Source of the DNA: an uncultured Selenomonadaceae bacterium | Lineage (GTDB): Bacteria > Bacillota > Negativicutes > Selenomonadales > Selenomonadaceae | DNA: 44,125 nucleotides | NCBI GenBank assembly: GCA_945873565.1 | Contig: CAMCDL010000002.1 | Coordinates: 1 to 44,125 of the forward strand | Direction of reading: 5' to 3' | In this document: positions 1 through 9,123 of the stretch, one piece after another | Position numbering within the stretch: the stretch's first letter is position 1 | How the letters are laid out: each line of letters starts with the position of its first letter | The notes under the pieces: generated by a model | Database searches by the model: none | What the model was told of the DNA's origin: nothing | The model's input: the letters and a program-made list of their open reading frames with translations, nothing else | Position numbers and translations under genes: made by a program

Positions 1-1
1 A

Positions 2-211
2 GCCACTCCTACTAAATCACTTTCATTGAATGATGGCGACGCAATCTGCATTATTGATGTTGCAATGTTTGTCATTCGCGCAAAGATGGATAATCGTACC
101 GTAAAAAAAACTTTAACTATTCCGTGGCATCTTAACGAATTAGCTGAAGCAAAACGTATAAATTTTTCCCGTGTCCTGCGTGAAGCATTGCAAGCCAAGC
201 TTAGTTTATAA
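2..211 (+). CDS. HicB-family antitoxin, C-terminal fragment (cut by window edge)
   Basis: The frame is open from the first bases of the window, so the listed TTG start at 26 is probably internal and the 5' part of the gene lies outside. The visible ~69 residues end in VKKTLTIP, LNELAEAKRINFS and LREALQAKL, which match the usual C-terminus of HicB antitoxins: a short strand-helix-helix DNA-binding segment after the partial RNase-H-like fold. Just before it, GDAICIIDV matches the last strand of that fold. HicB neutralises the HicA mRNA interferase and represses its own operon; the hicA partner would be expected upstream, off the window. It is the only plus-strand gene here and converges on rfbA, with a shared terminator between. 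Function by family resemblance; fairly sure. Confidence 0.75.
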   Translation, partial: ATPTKSLSLNDGDAICIIDVAMFVIRAKMDNRTVKKTLTIPWHLNELAEAKRINFSRVLREALQAKLSL

Positions 212-286
212 ACGAATGGGCAACGTATTGATTGATGCAAAACGCACTGTGCAAGGAATTGAACATCACCTATTCTTGATTGTTAC

Positions 287-319
287 TTAAAAAGCCGCCC
301 GGCATGGGTGGCTTTTTAA
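287..319. terminator. Bidirectional rho-independent terminator between hicB fragment and rfbA
   Basis: AAAAAGCCGCCC pairs with GGGTGGCTTTTT around a 5-base loop (one G-T pair), giving an A-run/T-run hairpin that can end transcripts from both the plus-strand hicB fragment and the minus-strand rfbA. Confidence 0.85.
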
Positions 320-361
320 AAAATATACATCTTATAACATTTAGTTTCCACAGCACCTTTT

Positions 362-1240
362 TTAGAATTCCTCATTTACCATTGCCATGAGATATTGACC
401 ATATTCATTTTTCATAAGAGGCTCTGCCAGCTTCATTACCTTCTCCTTGCTTATAAAGCCATTCTTATAAGCGATTTCCTCAAGACAAGCTATTTTCAAG
501 CCCTGACGATCCTGAATGGTCTGGACAAAGGCCGCTGCCTGCATAAGCGAGTCATGGGTTCCTGTATCCAGCCAAGCAAACCCGTTTTTCATACGTTCTA
601 CATGAAGCTTCTTCTTTTGCAGATAGATGTTGTTTACATCTGTTATTTCCAGTTCGCCACGATCAGAAGGCTTTATGGTTTTTGCAACCTCTACAATATC
701 CTTATCATAGAAGTATAATCCTGTAACGGCATAATTGGATTTAGGTTTTTTAGGCTTTTCTTCAAGGCTTATTGCATTGCCTTCTGAATCAAATTCTACT
801 ACACCATATCGCTCAGGATCCCTGACATAATACGCAAAAACAGTCGCACCGTCATCATTCTGGGCTGCTCGCCTCATCATATCTGAAAAGGCACTGCCAT
901 AAAATATGTTGTCACCCAATACCAGTGCACAGCCTTCTCCATTTATAAACTCTTCACCAATAATAAAGGCCTGCGCTAAGCCGTCAGGACTTGGCTGTAC
1001 AGCATATGATATGCTGATACCCCACTGACTGCCATCACCCAGAAGCTTTTTAAAGTTTTCATTATCCTCCGGAGTAGTTATTATAAGAATATCATTGATT
1101 CCTGCCAGCATCAGGGTGCTTAAAGGGTAGTATATCATCGGCTTATCATATATTGGCATGAGCTGCTTGCTGACTACCTTTGTCAGAGGATAAAGTCTTG
1201 TACCAGAACCGCCTGCCAGAATTATTCCTTTCCGTATCAA
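362..1240 (-). CDS. rfbA: Glucose-1-phosphate thymidylyltransferase (RmlA/RfbA)
   Basis: Makes dTDP-glucose from dTTP and glucose 1-phosphate, the first step of dTDP-L-rhamnose and related deoxysugar synthesis. The nucleotidyltransferase signature [17 protein letters not shown] is at the N-terminus, followed by [18 protein letters not shown] and the sugar-binding [20 protein letters not shown]. The ORF track starts at a GTG (1264), but GGGAG lies about 9 bases before an in-frame TTG at 1240, giving [11 protein letters not shown] and 292 residues, the normal family length; I chose that start. The other rml genes are not nearby. It sits 70 bases after ilvB with no terminator between, so it may be read through from the ilv/leu operon or have its own weak promoter. 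Function certain; start likely. Confidence 0.93.
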   Translation of the reverse strand: MIRKGIILAGGSGTRLYPLTKVVSKQLMPIYDKPMIYYPLSTLMLAGINDILIITTPEDNENFKKLLGDGSQWGISISYAVQPSPDGLAQAFIIGEEFINGEGCALVLGDNIFYGSAFSDMMRRAAQNDDGATVFAYYVRDPERYGVVEFDSEGNAISLEEKPKKPKSNYAVTGLYFYDKDIVEVAKTIKPSDRGELEITDVNNIYLQKKKLHVERMKNGFAWLDTGTHDSLMQAAAFVQTIQDRQGLKIACLEEIAYKNGFISKEKVMKLAEPLMKNEYGQYLMAMVNEEF

Positions 1241-1310
1241 ATAACCACTCTCCCATAAGAACACTTATAAGCTTTTCATGCTTTAGCTGATGCTAACAGA
1301 AATCAGCAAA

Positions 1311-2981
1311 TTACTTAAAGTCAACAAATTCGTTAATTTTAGCTCCGCCCTTAATCATTGGTTCTACGAAGCTTCTGTGAATATCCATAACAATGACATG
1401 AGGCTTGTTTTCAGTCATAGCCCTAAGGAAGCTTTCTGCAAAGCCTTCTGGAGTATCAACACGGTCTGCCTCTATTCCGAAGCTTCTTGCATATGCAGCA
1501 TAATCCATTGGGTAGTCAAGCTCACAGGCAATATAACGCTCCTTATAGTTTACCTTCTGAAGCTGCCTTATCATACCCAAGCTGGAATTGTTAACTATAA
1601 TGGAAATTATAGGCAAATTAAGCCTTGCAATAGTGTAATACTCATTTCCTGTCATCTTTATGCCGCCGTCGCCAGCAATATGAACCACCCGTCGCTTGCT
1701 GCCTTCTGCCAGATATGCACACTGGGCTCCCATAGCAGCTGGCAGGCCGAAACCCATGGTGCCAAGGCCGCCAGATGTGAACCATGTACGAGGTTCTTCA
1801 ACTCTCAAATGAAGCGCACACCACATCTGATGCTGCCCAACATCTGTAGCAAAAGCAAATTCCTTGCCTGAAGTTGCCTTAGCTACATGATTCATTGCCC
1901 ATGGCAGTGTCAGACGGGTTACGTTATAATCATAGGCATACTCGCTGCGCCAGCTGTCAATTTTCTTCCACCACTTATCAAGCTTCTGAGTTCTTTCACG
2001 AACCATCAGCATGGACAGTATTTTCTTCATATCGCCTGCAAGACCTATGGAACTGGCGATATTCTTATCAATCTCAGCTGGATCAATGTCTATATGAATA
2101 AACTTTGTATTTGCAGTATACTTATCCAGATTTCCTGTCTGTCTATCTGCAAAACGGCTTCCCAAGGATATTATCAGGTCAGCATTGGCTATAGCATTAT
2201 TAGCCGCTTTACGGCCGTGCATGCCTGCAAATCCCAGCACGTTTTCATGAGAACGAGGTACACCACCGATTCCCATAAGAGTGCAGGCAATTGGCAGATT
2301 AAAATGCTCTGCAAAATCCAGCACCTCTCTGGTTGCACCAGCAGATATTACACCACCACCGCAGATTACTACAGGCTGCTTTGCCTTGCAGATTACCTCA
2401 GCAGCTTCAGCTACACAAATTTTGAAGTCTACATCAGGCTCTTGATGCTCCTTGATTTCCTCCTCAGCTGCCCTGAATGGAGCAGGATTAAGCAGAATAT
2501 CTCTAGGAATATCAATCAGAACAGGACCTGGACGACCGCTCCTTGCAAGCTTAAATGCCTTGCGTATAGTTTCAGCCAGAGTCTTTGGATCCTTTATCTT
2601 ATAATTATGCTTGGTTATAGGCATGGTCACATCAAGGATATCAGTTTCCTGGAAGGAATCCCTGCCAGCCAAGCTTGTATCCACCTGTCCAGTAATGGCT
2701 ACGATGGGAATAGAATCCATAAATGCAGTAGCTATACCAGTAACCAGATTAGTTGCCCCAGGACCAGAGGTAGCAATGCAGACCCCCACCTTGCCGGTTG
2801 CTCTGGCATAGCCATCTGCTGCATGTGCAGCATTCTGCTCATGCGTTACCAAAATCTGATTAATATCATCAATATCATAAAGTGCATCATATAAAGGGAG
2901 AATCATACCCCCCGGATAACCAAAAATTGTATCAACCTGCTGCTCCTGCAGGCACTTTACAACAATTTGAGCGCCATTCAT
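1311..2981 (-). CDS. ilvB: Acetolactate synthase, large (catalytic) subunit
   Basis: ThDP-dependent acetohydroxyacid synthase, the first common step of valine, leucine and isoleucine synthesis. The catalytic Glu48 is in THEQNAAHAADGYARATG, the FAD/quinone-like middle domain follows, and the ThDP/Mg site is GDGGIKMTGNE with VNNSSLGMIRQ downstream. Length 556 is usual. AGGAGG lies 7 bases before the ATG. It is the last amino acid gene of the operon, 22 bases after leuB, whereas its regulatory subunit gene ilvN is the first gene about 4 kb upstream; the two halves of the enzyme are normally adjacent. Confidence 0.96.
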   Translation of the reverse strand: MNGAQIVVKCLQEQQVDTIFGYPGGMILPLYDALYDIDDINQILVTHEQNAAHAADGYARATGKVGVCIATSGPGATNLVTGIATAFMDSIPIVAITGQVDTSLAGRDSFQETDILDVTMPITKHNYKIKDPKTLAETIRKAFKLARSGRPGPVLIDIPRDILLNPAPFRAAEEEIKEHQEPDVDFKICVAEAAEVICKAKQPVVICGGGVISAGATREVLDFAEHFNLPIACTLMGIGGVPRSHENVLGFAGMHGRKAANNAIANADLIISLGSRFADRQTGNLDKYTANTKFIHIDIDPAEIDKNIASSIGLAGDMKKILSMLMVRERTQKLDKWWKKIDSWRSEYAYDYNVTRLTLPWAMNHVAKATSGKEFAFATDVGQHQMWCALHLRVEEPRTWFTSGGLGTMGFGLPAAMGAQCAYLAEGSKRRVVHIAGDGGIKMTGNEYYTIARLNLPIISIIVNNSSLGMIRQLQKVNYKERYIACELDYPMDYAAYARSFGIEADRVDTPEGFAESFLRAMTENKPHVIVMDIHRSFVEPMIKGGAKINEFVDFK

Positions 2982-3003
2982 CAGAATGCCTCCTGTATGT
3001 TAG

Positions 3004-4071
3004 TTAAAGGCAGTCAATTACAGCCTTGGTCATAGTAGCAGTATCAGCCTTCCTGAAGCCTTCACGCCACAGATCGGCAGTACGCCAGCCCTCCTCAAGA
3101 GCCTTGTCCACTGCTGCCTCAATAGCCTTAGCAGCCTCTTCCTCCTTCAGTGAATAACGCAGAAGCATTGCTGCAGAAAGAATAGTACCAATAGGATTAG
3201 CAATTCCCTTGCCAGCAATATCTGGTGCAGAACCATGAATTGGCTCATACAGGCTGGTCATTTCACCGATTGAAGCTGAAGGCATCATACCAATTGAACC
3301 GCCGATAACTGCTGCCTCATCAGAAAGAATATCACCAAAAAGATTACCAGTAAGTATGACATCAAACTGAGTAGGACGTACAGCCAGCTGCATAGCACAG
3401 TTATCTACATACAGGTTATTCAGCTCTACCTCTGGATAATCCTTAGCCATTTCTGCAACAGTACGGCGCCAGAGCCTTGAGGTAGCAAGAACATTTGCCT
3501 TATCTACGGAAGTGACTTTACCACGACGCAGCTTCGCAGTCTCAAAAGCCAGCTTTGCTATACGGTTAACCTCTGGTACTGAATAGTTTTCAAGATCCCA
3601 AGCACGCTCAGCACCATTGTGCTGCTCAGACTCACACTTTTCGCCAAAGTAAATTCCGCCAACCAGCTCGCGTACAATAACCATGTCAGAACCCTTAACC
3701 AGCTCAGGCTTTAAAGGAGAATACTCTACCAGAGCATCAGCAACCTTTACTGGACGAAGATTTGCATAAAGGCCAAGACCCTTTCTCAGTCCAAGGATTG
3801 CTTTTTCAGGGCGAAGAGCTGGATCAACATTATCCCACTTATCACCACCGACAGCTCCAAACAGAACGCCGTCAGCAGCCTTGCAGGCCTCCAGGGTATC
3901 ATCGGGAAGCGGCACACCAAACTTATCGTAGGCAGTACCACCAGCATCCTTATATTCATATTCAAGTTCAAGGGAGAATTTCTCAGCAGCTTTCTTTAAC
4001 ACCTCAACTGCTGAATCGGTAATCTCCTTGCCTATTCCATCACCAGGAATAACTACTATCTTCTTAGCCAT
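3004..4071 (-). CDS. leuB: 3-isopropylmalate dehydrogenase
   Basis: Oxidises and decarboxylates 3-isopropylmalate to 2-oxoisocaproate with NAD in leucine synthesis; cytosolic dimer. Seen: N-terminal [11 protein letters not shown], the substrate loop [11 protein letters not shown], the metal/NAD segment [16 protein letters not shown] and [18 protein letters not shown]. 355 residues is standard. AGGAGA lies about 6 bases before the ATG. It is 20 bases downstream of leuD and 22 bases upstream of ilvB, so clearly cotranscribed. Confidence 0.97.
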   Translation of the reverse strand: MAKKIVVIPGDGIGKEITDSAVEVLKKAAEKFSLELEYEYKDAGGTAYDKFGVPLPDDTLEACKAADGVLFGAVGGDKWDNVDPALRPEKAILGLRKGLGLYANLRPVKVADALVEYSPLKPELVKGSDMVIVRELVGGIYFGEKCESEQHNGAERAWDLENYSVPEVNRIAKLAFETAKLRRGKVTSVDKANVLATSRLWRRTVAEMAKDYPEVELNNLYVDNCAMQLAVRPTQFDVILTGNLFGDILSDEAAVIGGSIGMMPSASIGEMTSLYEPIHGSAPDIAGKGIANPIGTILSAAMLLRYSLKEEEAAKAIEAAVDKALEEGWRTADLWREGFRKADTATMTKAVIDCL

Positions 4072-4091
4072 AGCTATCTCCTATACTTATA

Positions 4092-4592
4092 TTATTTACG
4101 ATTTTTGATATAGTTTATAAGTCCGCCAGCCTTGGCAATTTCCTGTACAAAGCCAGGAAGCGGCTGAGCATGGAATACATCACCGGTAGTAAGATTTTCG
4201 ATAGTACCTGTTGCGGTATCTACTCTAAGCTTATCACCATGAGAAATTTTCTCTACATCACTGCCGATTTCCAGAAGAGGAAGACCGATATTTATTCCAT
4301 TTCTATAAAAAATACGGGCAAAATCAGCTGCTATAACCACAGGTACCCCTGCAGCTTTGATAGCAATAGGTGCATGCTCACGGGAAGAGCCGCAACCAAA
4401 ATTTTTGCCTCCAACCATTATATCGCCCTCAACTACATTCTGAGCAAATGGAGCCTCAGTATGCTCATCACTATCCTCCATGCAGTGAGCTGCCAGATCC
4501 TTAGGATCAAAGGAGTTGAGATAACGCGCCGGAATAATTACGTCAGTATCAATATTATCGCCATAGCGCCATACCTTACCTTCATGTGCCAT
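4092..4592 (-). CDS. leuD: 3-isopropylmalate dehydratase, small subunit
   Basis: Small (swivel-domain) partner of LeuC; the heterodimer isomerises 2- to 3-isopropylmalate. The sequence has [16 protein letters not shown] at the start, [18 protein letters not shown] and [15 protein letters not shown], all hallmarks of the archaeal/Firmicutes-type ~165-residue LeuD. The ATG is one base after the leuC stop, with GAGGAGG about 9 bases upstream inside leuC, which points to translational coupling and equal subunit production. Confidence 0.96.
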   Translation of the reverse strand: MAHEGKVWRYGDNIDTDVIIPARYLNSFDPKDLAAHCMEDSDEHTEAPFAQNVVEGDIMVGGKNFGCGSSREHAPIAIKAAGVPVVIAADFARIFYRNGINIGLPLLEIGSDVEKISHGDKLRVDTATGTIENLTTGDVFHAQPLPGFVQEIAKAGGLINYIKNRK

Positions 4593-4593
4593 G

Positions 4594-5853
4594 TTACTTT
4601 ACCTCCTCTGGTACTGCTATACGTCCGAGAATTGCGCTGGCTGCTGCCACATAAGGCCCTGCCAGATAAACCTCAGAATCAACATGACCCATGCGGCCAC
4701 GGAAATTTCTATTAGTGGTAGACACTGCCTTTTCACCAGCAGTCATTATGCCCATATGGGCACCAAGGCATGGTCCGCAGGTAGGAGTACTTACTGCACA
4801 GCCAGCATTTATGAAGGTCTCAACATAGCCAGCCTTGATTGCATCCATGTAAACCTGCTGAGAGCCTGGAATAATAATGCAACGGACATCTGGATGAACA
4901 GTATGTCCCTTAAGAACCTCTGCAGCCTGCTGAAGGTCTTCAAGTCGTCCGTTTGTGCAGGAACCGATTACTACCTGATCAATCTTGATTTCACCAATCT
5001 CAGATACTGGATGTGTGTTGCCAGGAAGATGAGGGAATGCTACAACAGGAGTAAGCTCAGAAAGATTAATCTCTACAACCTTCTCATAGCTTGCATCTGC
5101 ATCAGCCTCCACCGGCTCATATGGATAATCTACGCGCTCTGCAACATATTCCTTGCAGATGTCATCGTAAGGGAAAATACCATTTTTACCGCCAGCCTCA
5201 ATTGCCATATTAGCAATAGTCAGACGGTCCGTCATGGTCAGCTCAGCTACGCCCTCACCTGCAAATTCCAAAGACTGATAGAGGGCACCATCAACGCCAA
5301 TCATGCCAATAAGAGTCAGGATAACATCCTTGCCGCAGATATTGACAGGCTTCTTGCCTGTGAGATTAACCTTGATAGTCTTTGGAACCTTGAACCATGC
5401 CTCACCGGTAGCTATGGCAACGCCAAGATCGGTTGAGCCTACACCAGTAGAAAATGCATTTACTGCACCATAGGTACAGGTATGGGAATCTGCGCCGATA
5501 ATGCACATGCCTGGAGCAACAATACCCTTTTCTGGCAGGATAACGTGCTCAATGCCAACCCGGCCAACCTCAAAATAATTCTTGATGTGATGCTTCTTAG
5601 CAAAGTCCCTTACAGTCTTTGCCAGGCCAGCAGCCTTGATATCCTTATTTGGGGTAAAATGGTCAGGCACCAGAGCAACCTTGGTATTATCGAATACTGG
5701 ACGGCCAATCTTCTCAAATTCCTTAATTGCTGGTGGAGCTGTAACATCATTAGCCAATACCATATCCAGCTTACAGGTAATAAGCTGTCCTGGTACTACC
5801 GACTCAAGACCAGCATGCTTTGCCAGTATCTTTTCGGTCATATTCATACCCAT
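4594..5853 (-). CDS. leuC: 3-isopropylmalate dehydratase, large subunit
   Basis: [4Fe-4S] aconitase-family subunit of isopropylmalate isomerase. Seen: [41 protein letters not shown] and the cluster region [13 protein letters not shown] with its cysteines. The track start (GTG 5880) lies upstream of a clear AGGAGG; the ATG at 5853, 7 bases after that site, gives MGMNMTEKI and 419 residues, the length of the HACN-type LeuC. Follows ilvC in the operon after a ~100-base gap containing a small hairpin. Confidence 0.96.
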   Translation of the reverse strand: MGMNMTEKILAKHAGLESVVPGQLITCKLDMVLANDVTAPPAIKEFEKIGRPVFDNTKVALVPDHFTPNKDIKAAGLAKTVRDFAKKHHIKNYFEVGRVGIEHVILPEKGIVAPGMCIIGADSHTCTYGAVNAFSTGVGSTDLGVAIATGEAWFKVPKTIKVNLTGKKPVNICGKDVILTLIGMIGVDGALYQSLEFAGEGVAELTMTDRLTIANMAIEAGGKNGIFPYDDICKEYVAERVDYPYEPVEADADASYEKVVEINLSELTPVVAFPHLPGNTHPVSEIGEIKIDQVVIGSCTNGRLEDLQQAAEVLKGHTVHPDVRCIIIPGSQQVYMDAIKAGYVETFINAGCAVSTPTCGPCLGAHMGIMTAGEKAVSTTNRNFRGRMGHVDSEVYLAGPYVAAASAILGRIAVPEEVK

Positions 5854-5882
5854 AAAAGTACCTCCTAAAATATGCACCAAAT

Positions 5883-5908
5883 CGGAGCTGCCAAAAATGA
5901 CAGCCCCG
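5883..5908. other. Intercistronic hairpin between ilvC and leuC
   Basis: CGGAGCTG pairs with CAGCCCCG (one G-T pair) around a 10-base loop, 30 bases upstream of the leuC start. There is no T-run after it on either strand, so it is not an intrinsic terminator; it could be an mRNA processing or stability stem. Function not shown by the sequence. Confidence 0.4.
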
Positions 5909-5957
5909 ACTGTGTTTTAAAGAATATACGTATTGTAAAAAATACTATAAGACTAGA

Positions 5958-6974
5958 TTAGTCCTTGGACAGATCTGCGCCATCCTTCAGCCAGCTCATC
6001 ATGCCACGAAGCTTAGCACCAACCTGCTCGATCTGATGGTCAGCATTGATGCGGCGCATAGCGTAGAAGTTTGCCCAGCCTGCTGCGCGATTTTCAGTGA
6101 GGAACTTGTTTGCAAAGGTACCATCCTGGATTTCCTTCAGTACCTGTTCCATTGCCTTACGGCTGGTCTCACCTACTACACGAGGACCGGAAACATAGTC
6201 ACCATACTCAGCAGTATTGGAGATGGACTTTCTCATCTTAGCCATACCGCCCTCATACATGAGGTCAACGATGAGCTTCATCTCATGGAAGCACTCGAAG
6301 TATGCAATCTCTGGCTGATAGCCAGCAGCTACCAGAGTCTCAAAACCGTTCTTAATCAGGGAGCATACGCCACCGCAGAGAACTGCCTGCTCACCAAAGA
6401 GGTCAGTCTCAGTCTCTTCCTTGAAGGTAGTCTGGATGCAGCCAGCGCGGGTGCCGCCAATGCCACGAGCGTAAGCCAGAGCCAGCTCGAAAGCGTGACC
6501 AGTAGCATCCTGCTGAACTGCAAATACGTCAGGAACACCGCCACCCTCAGTGAAGGTACGGCGAACCAGATGACCAGGGCCCTTTGGAGCAACCATGAAT
6601 ACATCTACGTCTGCAGGTGGGATAATCTGCTGGAAATGAATGTTGAAGCCATGAGCGAATGCCAGAGCAGCGCCGGACTTCAGATTTGGAGCAATCTCCT
6701 TCTTATATACATCTGCCTGCTTCTCATCTGGAATCAGGATCATAACAATATCAGCTGCAGCGGTAGCCTCGCCAACTGGCAGAACCTTCAGGCCCTTGCT
6801 CTCTGCTACTGGCTTGGACTTGGAACCATCATACAGACCTACAATAACATTCAGGCCGCTCTCCTTCAGGTTCAGTGCGTGTGCGTGACCCTGGGAACCA
6901 TAACCGATAATTGCAACGGTCTTGTCCTTAATAACTTCCCAGTTAACGTCCTGATCATAAAAGATTTTTGCCAT
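5958..6974 (-). CDS. ilvC: Ketol-acid reductoisomerase (NADP+), class I
   Basis: Rearranges and reduces acetolactate (or acetohydroxybutyrate) to the dihydroxy acid. The Rossmann motif [13 protein letters not shown] is near residue 24, [10 protein letters not shown] and the knotted C-terminal domain ([22 protein letters not shown]) follow. The track start (7025) adds 17 residues; the ATG at 6974 with GAGGAG about 9 bases upstream gives [10 protein letters not shown] and 338 residues, typical of class I. It overlaps the end of ilvN by 20 bases, so the two are translationally linked. Confidence 0.96.
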   Translation of the reverse strand: MAKIFYDQDVNWEVIKDKTVAIIGYGSQGHAHALNLKESGLNVIVGLYDGSKSKPVAESKGLKVLPVGEATAAADIVMILIPDEKQADVYKKEIAPNLKSGAALAFAHGFNIHFQQIIPPADVDVFMVAPKGPGHLVRRTFTEGGGVPDVFAVQQDATGHAFELALAYARGIGGTRAGCIQTTFKEETETDLFGEQAVLCGGVCSLIKNGFETLVAAGYQPEIAYFECFHEMKLIVDLMYEGGMAKMRKSISNTAEYGDYVSGPRVVGETSRKAMEQVLKEIQDGTFANKFLTENRAAGWANFYAMRRINADHQIEQVGAKLRGMMSWLKDGADLSKD

Positions 6975-7485
6975 AATACTCTCTCTCCTCACAATGTTCT
7001 TGAATTGTGTGCTCCCCACGCTCAAGGCCGATAAGACCGGTCCTTATTATTTCGAGGATACCATATGGTGAAAGAATCCTGGTGAAGGCCGTAACCTTCT
7101 CATCATCACCGGTAATCTCAAAGATAAGCGTAGTAGGCTGCACATCTATGACTCGAGCCCTGAAGAGCTCTGCCATTTTTAATACATCCAGACGATTTGT
7201 ATCGTCTGCCTTTACCTTGATCATAGTCATGCCACGATATACAGCTGCCCCGTCATCAAGACGCTGCACTGCCTCTACATCAGGCATTTTTTCCAGCTGC
7301 TTCATCATCTGGTTGACGAGATACTCATCACCGTGAACCACAACTGTTATACGCGAAAAGTCTGGTGACTGTGTCACACCTACCGATAAGCTATCGATAT
7401 TAAACTCCCTGCGTGAAAACATGCTGGCAACTCTTACCAGCACGCCAGGCTGATTCTGTACAAATACAGATAAAACGTGTCTCAT
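6955..7485 (-). CDS. ilvN: Acetolactate synthase, small (regulatory) subunit
   Basis: ACT-domain subunit that activates IlvB and confers valine feedback inhibition. Residues 1-75 form the ACT domain ([26 protein letters not shown]-like INIDSLSVG variant seen as FNIDSLSVG), then the ALS_ss C-terminal domain ending in [15 protein letters not shown]. The track start at 7545 lies inside the -35/-10 promoter, so it cannot be used; ATG 7485 with AGGAGG about 10 bases upstream gives MRHVLSVFV and 176 residues. First gene of the ilv/leu operon; some call this ilvH. Confidence 0.94.
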   Translation of the reverse strand: MRHVLSVFVQNQPGVLVRVASMFSRREFNIDSLSVGVTQSPDFSRITVVVHGDEYLVNQMMKQLEKMPDVEAVQRLDDGAAVYRGMTMIKVKADDTNRLDVLKMAELFRARVIDVQPTTLIFEITGDDEKVTAFTRILSPYGILEIIRTGLIGLERGEHTIQEHCEEREYYGKNLL

Positions 7486-7516
7486 TAGATAAGAGCCTCC
7501 TAGAAAACATAAACTA

Positions 7517-7545
7517 ATTATCGTATCAAAAAGAACATTTGTCAA
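7517..7545 (-). promoter_or_regulatory. Sigma-A-type promoter of the ilvN-C-leuCDB-ilvB operon
   Basis: TTGACA, 17-base spacer, GATAAT on the minus strand. The transcript would begin about 25 bases before the ilvN start, leaving no room for a T-box or attenuator, so control by leader RNA is unlikely and any regulation must be by a protein at the promoter. Confidence 0.85.
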
Positions 7546-7587
7546 TAAAAAATTGTGATTATTTTAAAATTTTAACGAATTAAAACG

Positions 7588-8052
7588 TTACCATGTCAAA
7601 AACGGTTTTTTGATAAGCGAGGAATTAGCATATCTGAAATCCTCGGAGACCTCCTTGCGGGTCCATGATGGCAGTGCAAGGCAGGTTCCTTCTTCAGGAA
7701 TCTCCACCTCAGCTATTACCAGACCTTCATTATCTCCAAAGAATACATCTATTTCCCATATAAACCCGTCATGCATTTCAGTATAGCGTTTTTTCTCTAT
7801 CAGAGGCTTCAGGCAAAGCTCATCCAGAAGCTTGTCTGCCTCGCTGCGGGGAATTTCATATTCCATTTCCAGGCGGCTTATGCCATGATTCTTCCCCTTT
7901 ATGGTCAGGTACCCCTTCTCGCCCTTAGTACGGACCCTAACTGTACGTTCCGGCTCAGCTGAAAGGTACCCCTGGCGTATTTCTACGCCATCACCTGCCG
8001 GCTTCCATAGGCTCATATCCACCAGGAACCGGCGTTCTATTTCCAGGCCCAT
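7588..8052 (-). CDS. CYTH-domain protein (triphosphate tunnel metalloenzyme family)
   Basis: Small 154-residue CYTH protein. The defining N-terminal ExExR/K motif is present as EIERRF, followed by alternating charged strands (VRVRTKG, YLTIKG, RLEMEYEIP, WEIDVF, LVIAEVEI) that line the barrel of triphosphate tunnel enzymes. Stand-alone bacterial members studied so far are mostly inorganic triphosphatases or of unknown role; the substrate cannot be read from sequence. Start ATG two bases after the murB stop, with AGGTGA 6 bases upstream inside murB, so translated with murB. Not a thymidylate kinase or class IV cyclase by any feature seen, although CYTH cyclases share the motif. Confidence 0.85.
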   Translation of the reverse strand: MGLEIERRFLVDMSLWKPAGDGVEIRQGYLSAEPERTVRVRTKGEKGYLTIKGKNHGISRLEMEYEIPRSEADKLLDELCLKPLIEKKRYTEMHDGFIWEIDVFFGDNEGLVIAEVEIPEEGTCLALPSWTRKEVSEDFRYANSSLIKKPFLTW

Positions 8053-8054
8053 TA

Positions 8055-8969
8055 TTATTCACCTATTATACGTACCTCAGGATGCAGGCGTACACCATTT
8101 TTTCTATATACCTCATCCTGAACAGCTTTGATAAGATCAAGAACATCCTTGGCAGTTGCATTACCGGAATTTACCACAAAGCCAGCGTGCTTGGTAGATA
8201 TCTGTGCACCGCCTACTGAAAGGCCTTTCAGGCCAGTCTGATCGATAAGGGTGCCAGCATAATAGCCTTGAGGTCGCTTAAAGGTACTGCCAGCACTTGG
8301 AAGCTCCAGCGGCTGCTTGCTTTCACGGCGCTGATTAAAGTCATCCATCTTAGCCTGTATCTGGTTCTTATCCCCAGTCTGAAGCTCTATGGTAATCTCT
8401 GCAATAGCCTGTCCATTATCCTGGAATACACTATGACGATAGCCAAAATCAAGCTGATCTGCCCCATAGGTCAGCACCTCGCCAGACTGAGTAACCGTCT
8501 TTACCTGGGTAACGATATTTTTCATCTCACCATCATAGGCACCAGCATTCATGAATACTGCACCGCCGAGGCTGCCTGGTATCCCGCAGGCAAATTCCAT
8601 GCCGGACAAGCCGCATTCCTGGGCAAACTGGCATACATGCTTCAGATAAGCACCAGCTCCAGCAATAATCTTATTTCCATCCTGACGTTTATAAGACATA
8701 GGGGCATGGAATTTAACTACAGCTCCCCTGATTCCATTATCAAGGACCAGTACATTAGAGCCATTACCAATAATAGTAAACGGCATATCAAACTCACGGA
8801 TTGTGTTAAAAACTGCTACAGTTTCTTCTATGTTAGCAGGAAAAATCAGATAATCAGCAGGACCGCCTATATTAAAGGTGGTGTGCTTGCTCATAGGCTC
8901 ATTAATGTAGAACTGTTCTGATTTGACTATGTTTCTTATGGCATTAATAAAATTATCATTTAGTGCCAT
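8055..8969 (-). CDS. murB: UDP-N-acetylenolpyruvoylglucosamine reductase
   Basis: FAD enzyme that reduces UDP-GlcNAc-enolpyruvate to UDP-MurNAc in peptidoglycan synthesis. FAD-binding segments NIGGPADYL, IIGNGSNVLV and GIPGSLGGAVFMNAGAY are visible; the active-site serine is in SAGSTFKRP and the sequence lacks the extra type I loop, so it is type II as in Gram-positive lineages. GAGGA sits only one base before the ATG at 8978 but 9 bases before the ATG at 8969, so I start at 8969 (MALNDNF, 304 residues). Confidence 0.95.
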   Translation of the reverse strand: MALNDNFINAIRNIVKSEQFYINEPMSKHTTFNIGGPADYLIFPANIEETVAVFNTIREFDMPFTIIGNGSNVLVLDNGIRGAVVKFHAPMSYKRQDGNKIIAGAGAYLKHVCQFAQECGLSGMEFACGIPGSLGGAVFMNAGAYDGEMKNIVTQVKTVTQSGEVLTYGADQLDFGYRHSVFQDNGQAIAEITIELQTGDKNQIQAKMDDFNQRRESKQPLELPSAGSTFKRPQGYYAGTLIDQTGLKGLSVGGAQISTKHAGFVVNSGNATAKDVLDLIKAVQDEVYRKNGVRLHPEVRIIGE

Positions 8970-9016
8970 GGTTATCATTCCTCATTAAAAAAATATTACA
9001 CACTTACACGCTCTTT

Positions 9017-9045
9017 ATTATACCGCAATACTGCTATTTATAAAA
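9017..9045 (-). promoter_or_regulatory. Probable murB promoter
   Basis: A perfect TATAAT lies about 50 bases before murB; 17 bases upstream is only TTTTAT, a poor -35. It lies just after the aspS terminator, which is where a new promoter is needed. Confidence 0.5.
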
Positions 9046-9054
9046 GGGGCGAAT

Positions 9055-9087
9055 AACAAAAAGTCCCCCGCTATAAAGCGGGGGACT
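9055..9087 (-). terminator. Terminator after aspS
   Basis: Perfect 11-bp GC-rich stem AGTCCCCCGCT/AGCGGGGGACT with a 4-base loop, followed on the minus strand by TTTTGTT. Ends the fur-hemZ-hisS-aspS transcript. Confidence 0.95.
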
Positions 9088-9123
9088 ATATTTATTGGCT
9101 ATAGGAATGCCTGTCATCAGCTA

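Noticed and set aside
1265-1310. Terminator after ilvB (GCTGA...TCAGC)
   Set aside because: Five-base stem with a long loop and no T-run; too weak.
1887-2894. 335-residue plus-strand ORF antisense to ilvB
   Set aside because: Shadow of ilvB: Cys/Ser/His/Tyr-rich odd composition, no recognisable motifs, no ribosome site, while the minus strand encodes a complete conserved enzyme.
5883-5908. Terminator between ilvC and leuC
   Set aside because: The hairpin has no T-run on the minus strand and the operon logic needs readthrough.
6036-7034. 332-residue plus-strand ORF antisense to ilvC
   Set aside because: Mirror of codon bias in ilvC; composition atypical and no motifs.
7486-7587. T-box or attenuator before ilvN
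   Set aside because: The promoter is only about 40 bases from the ilvN start, leaving about 25 bases of leader and no T-box motif.
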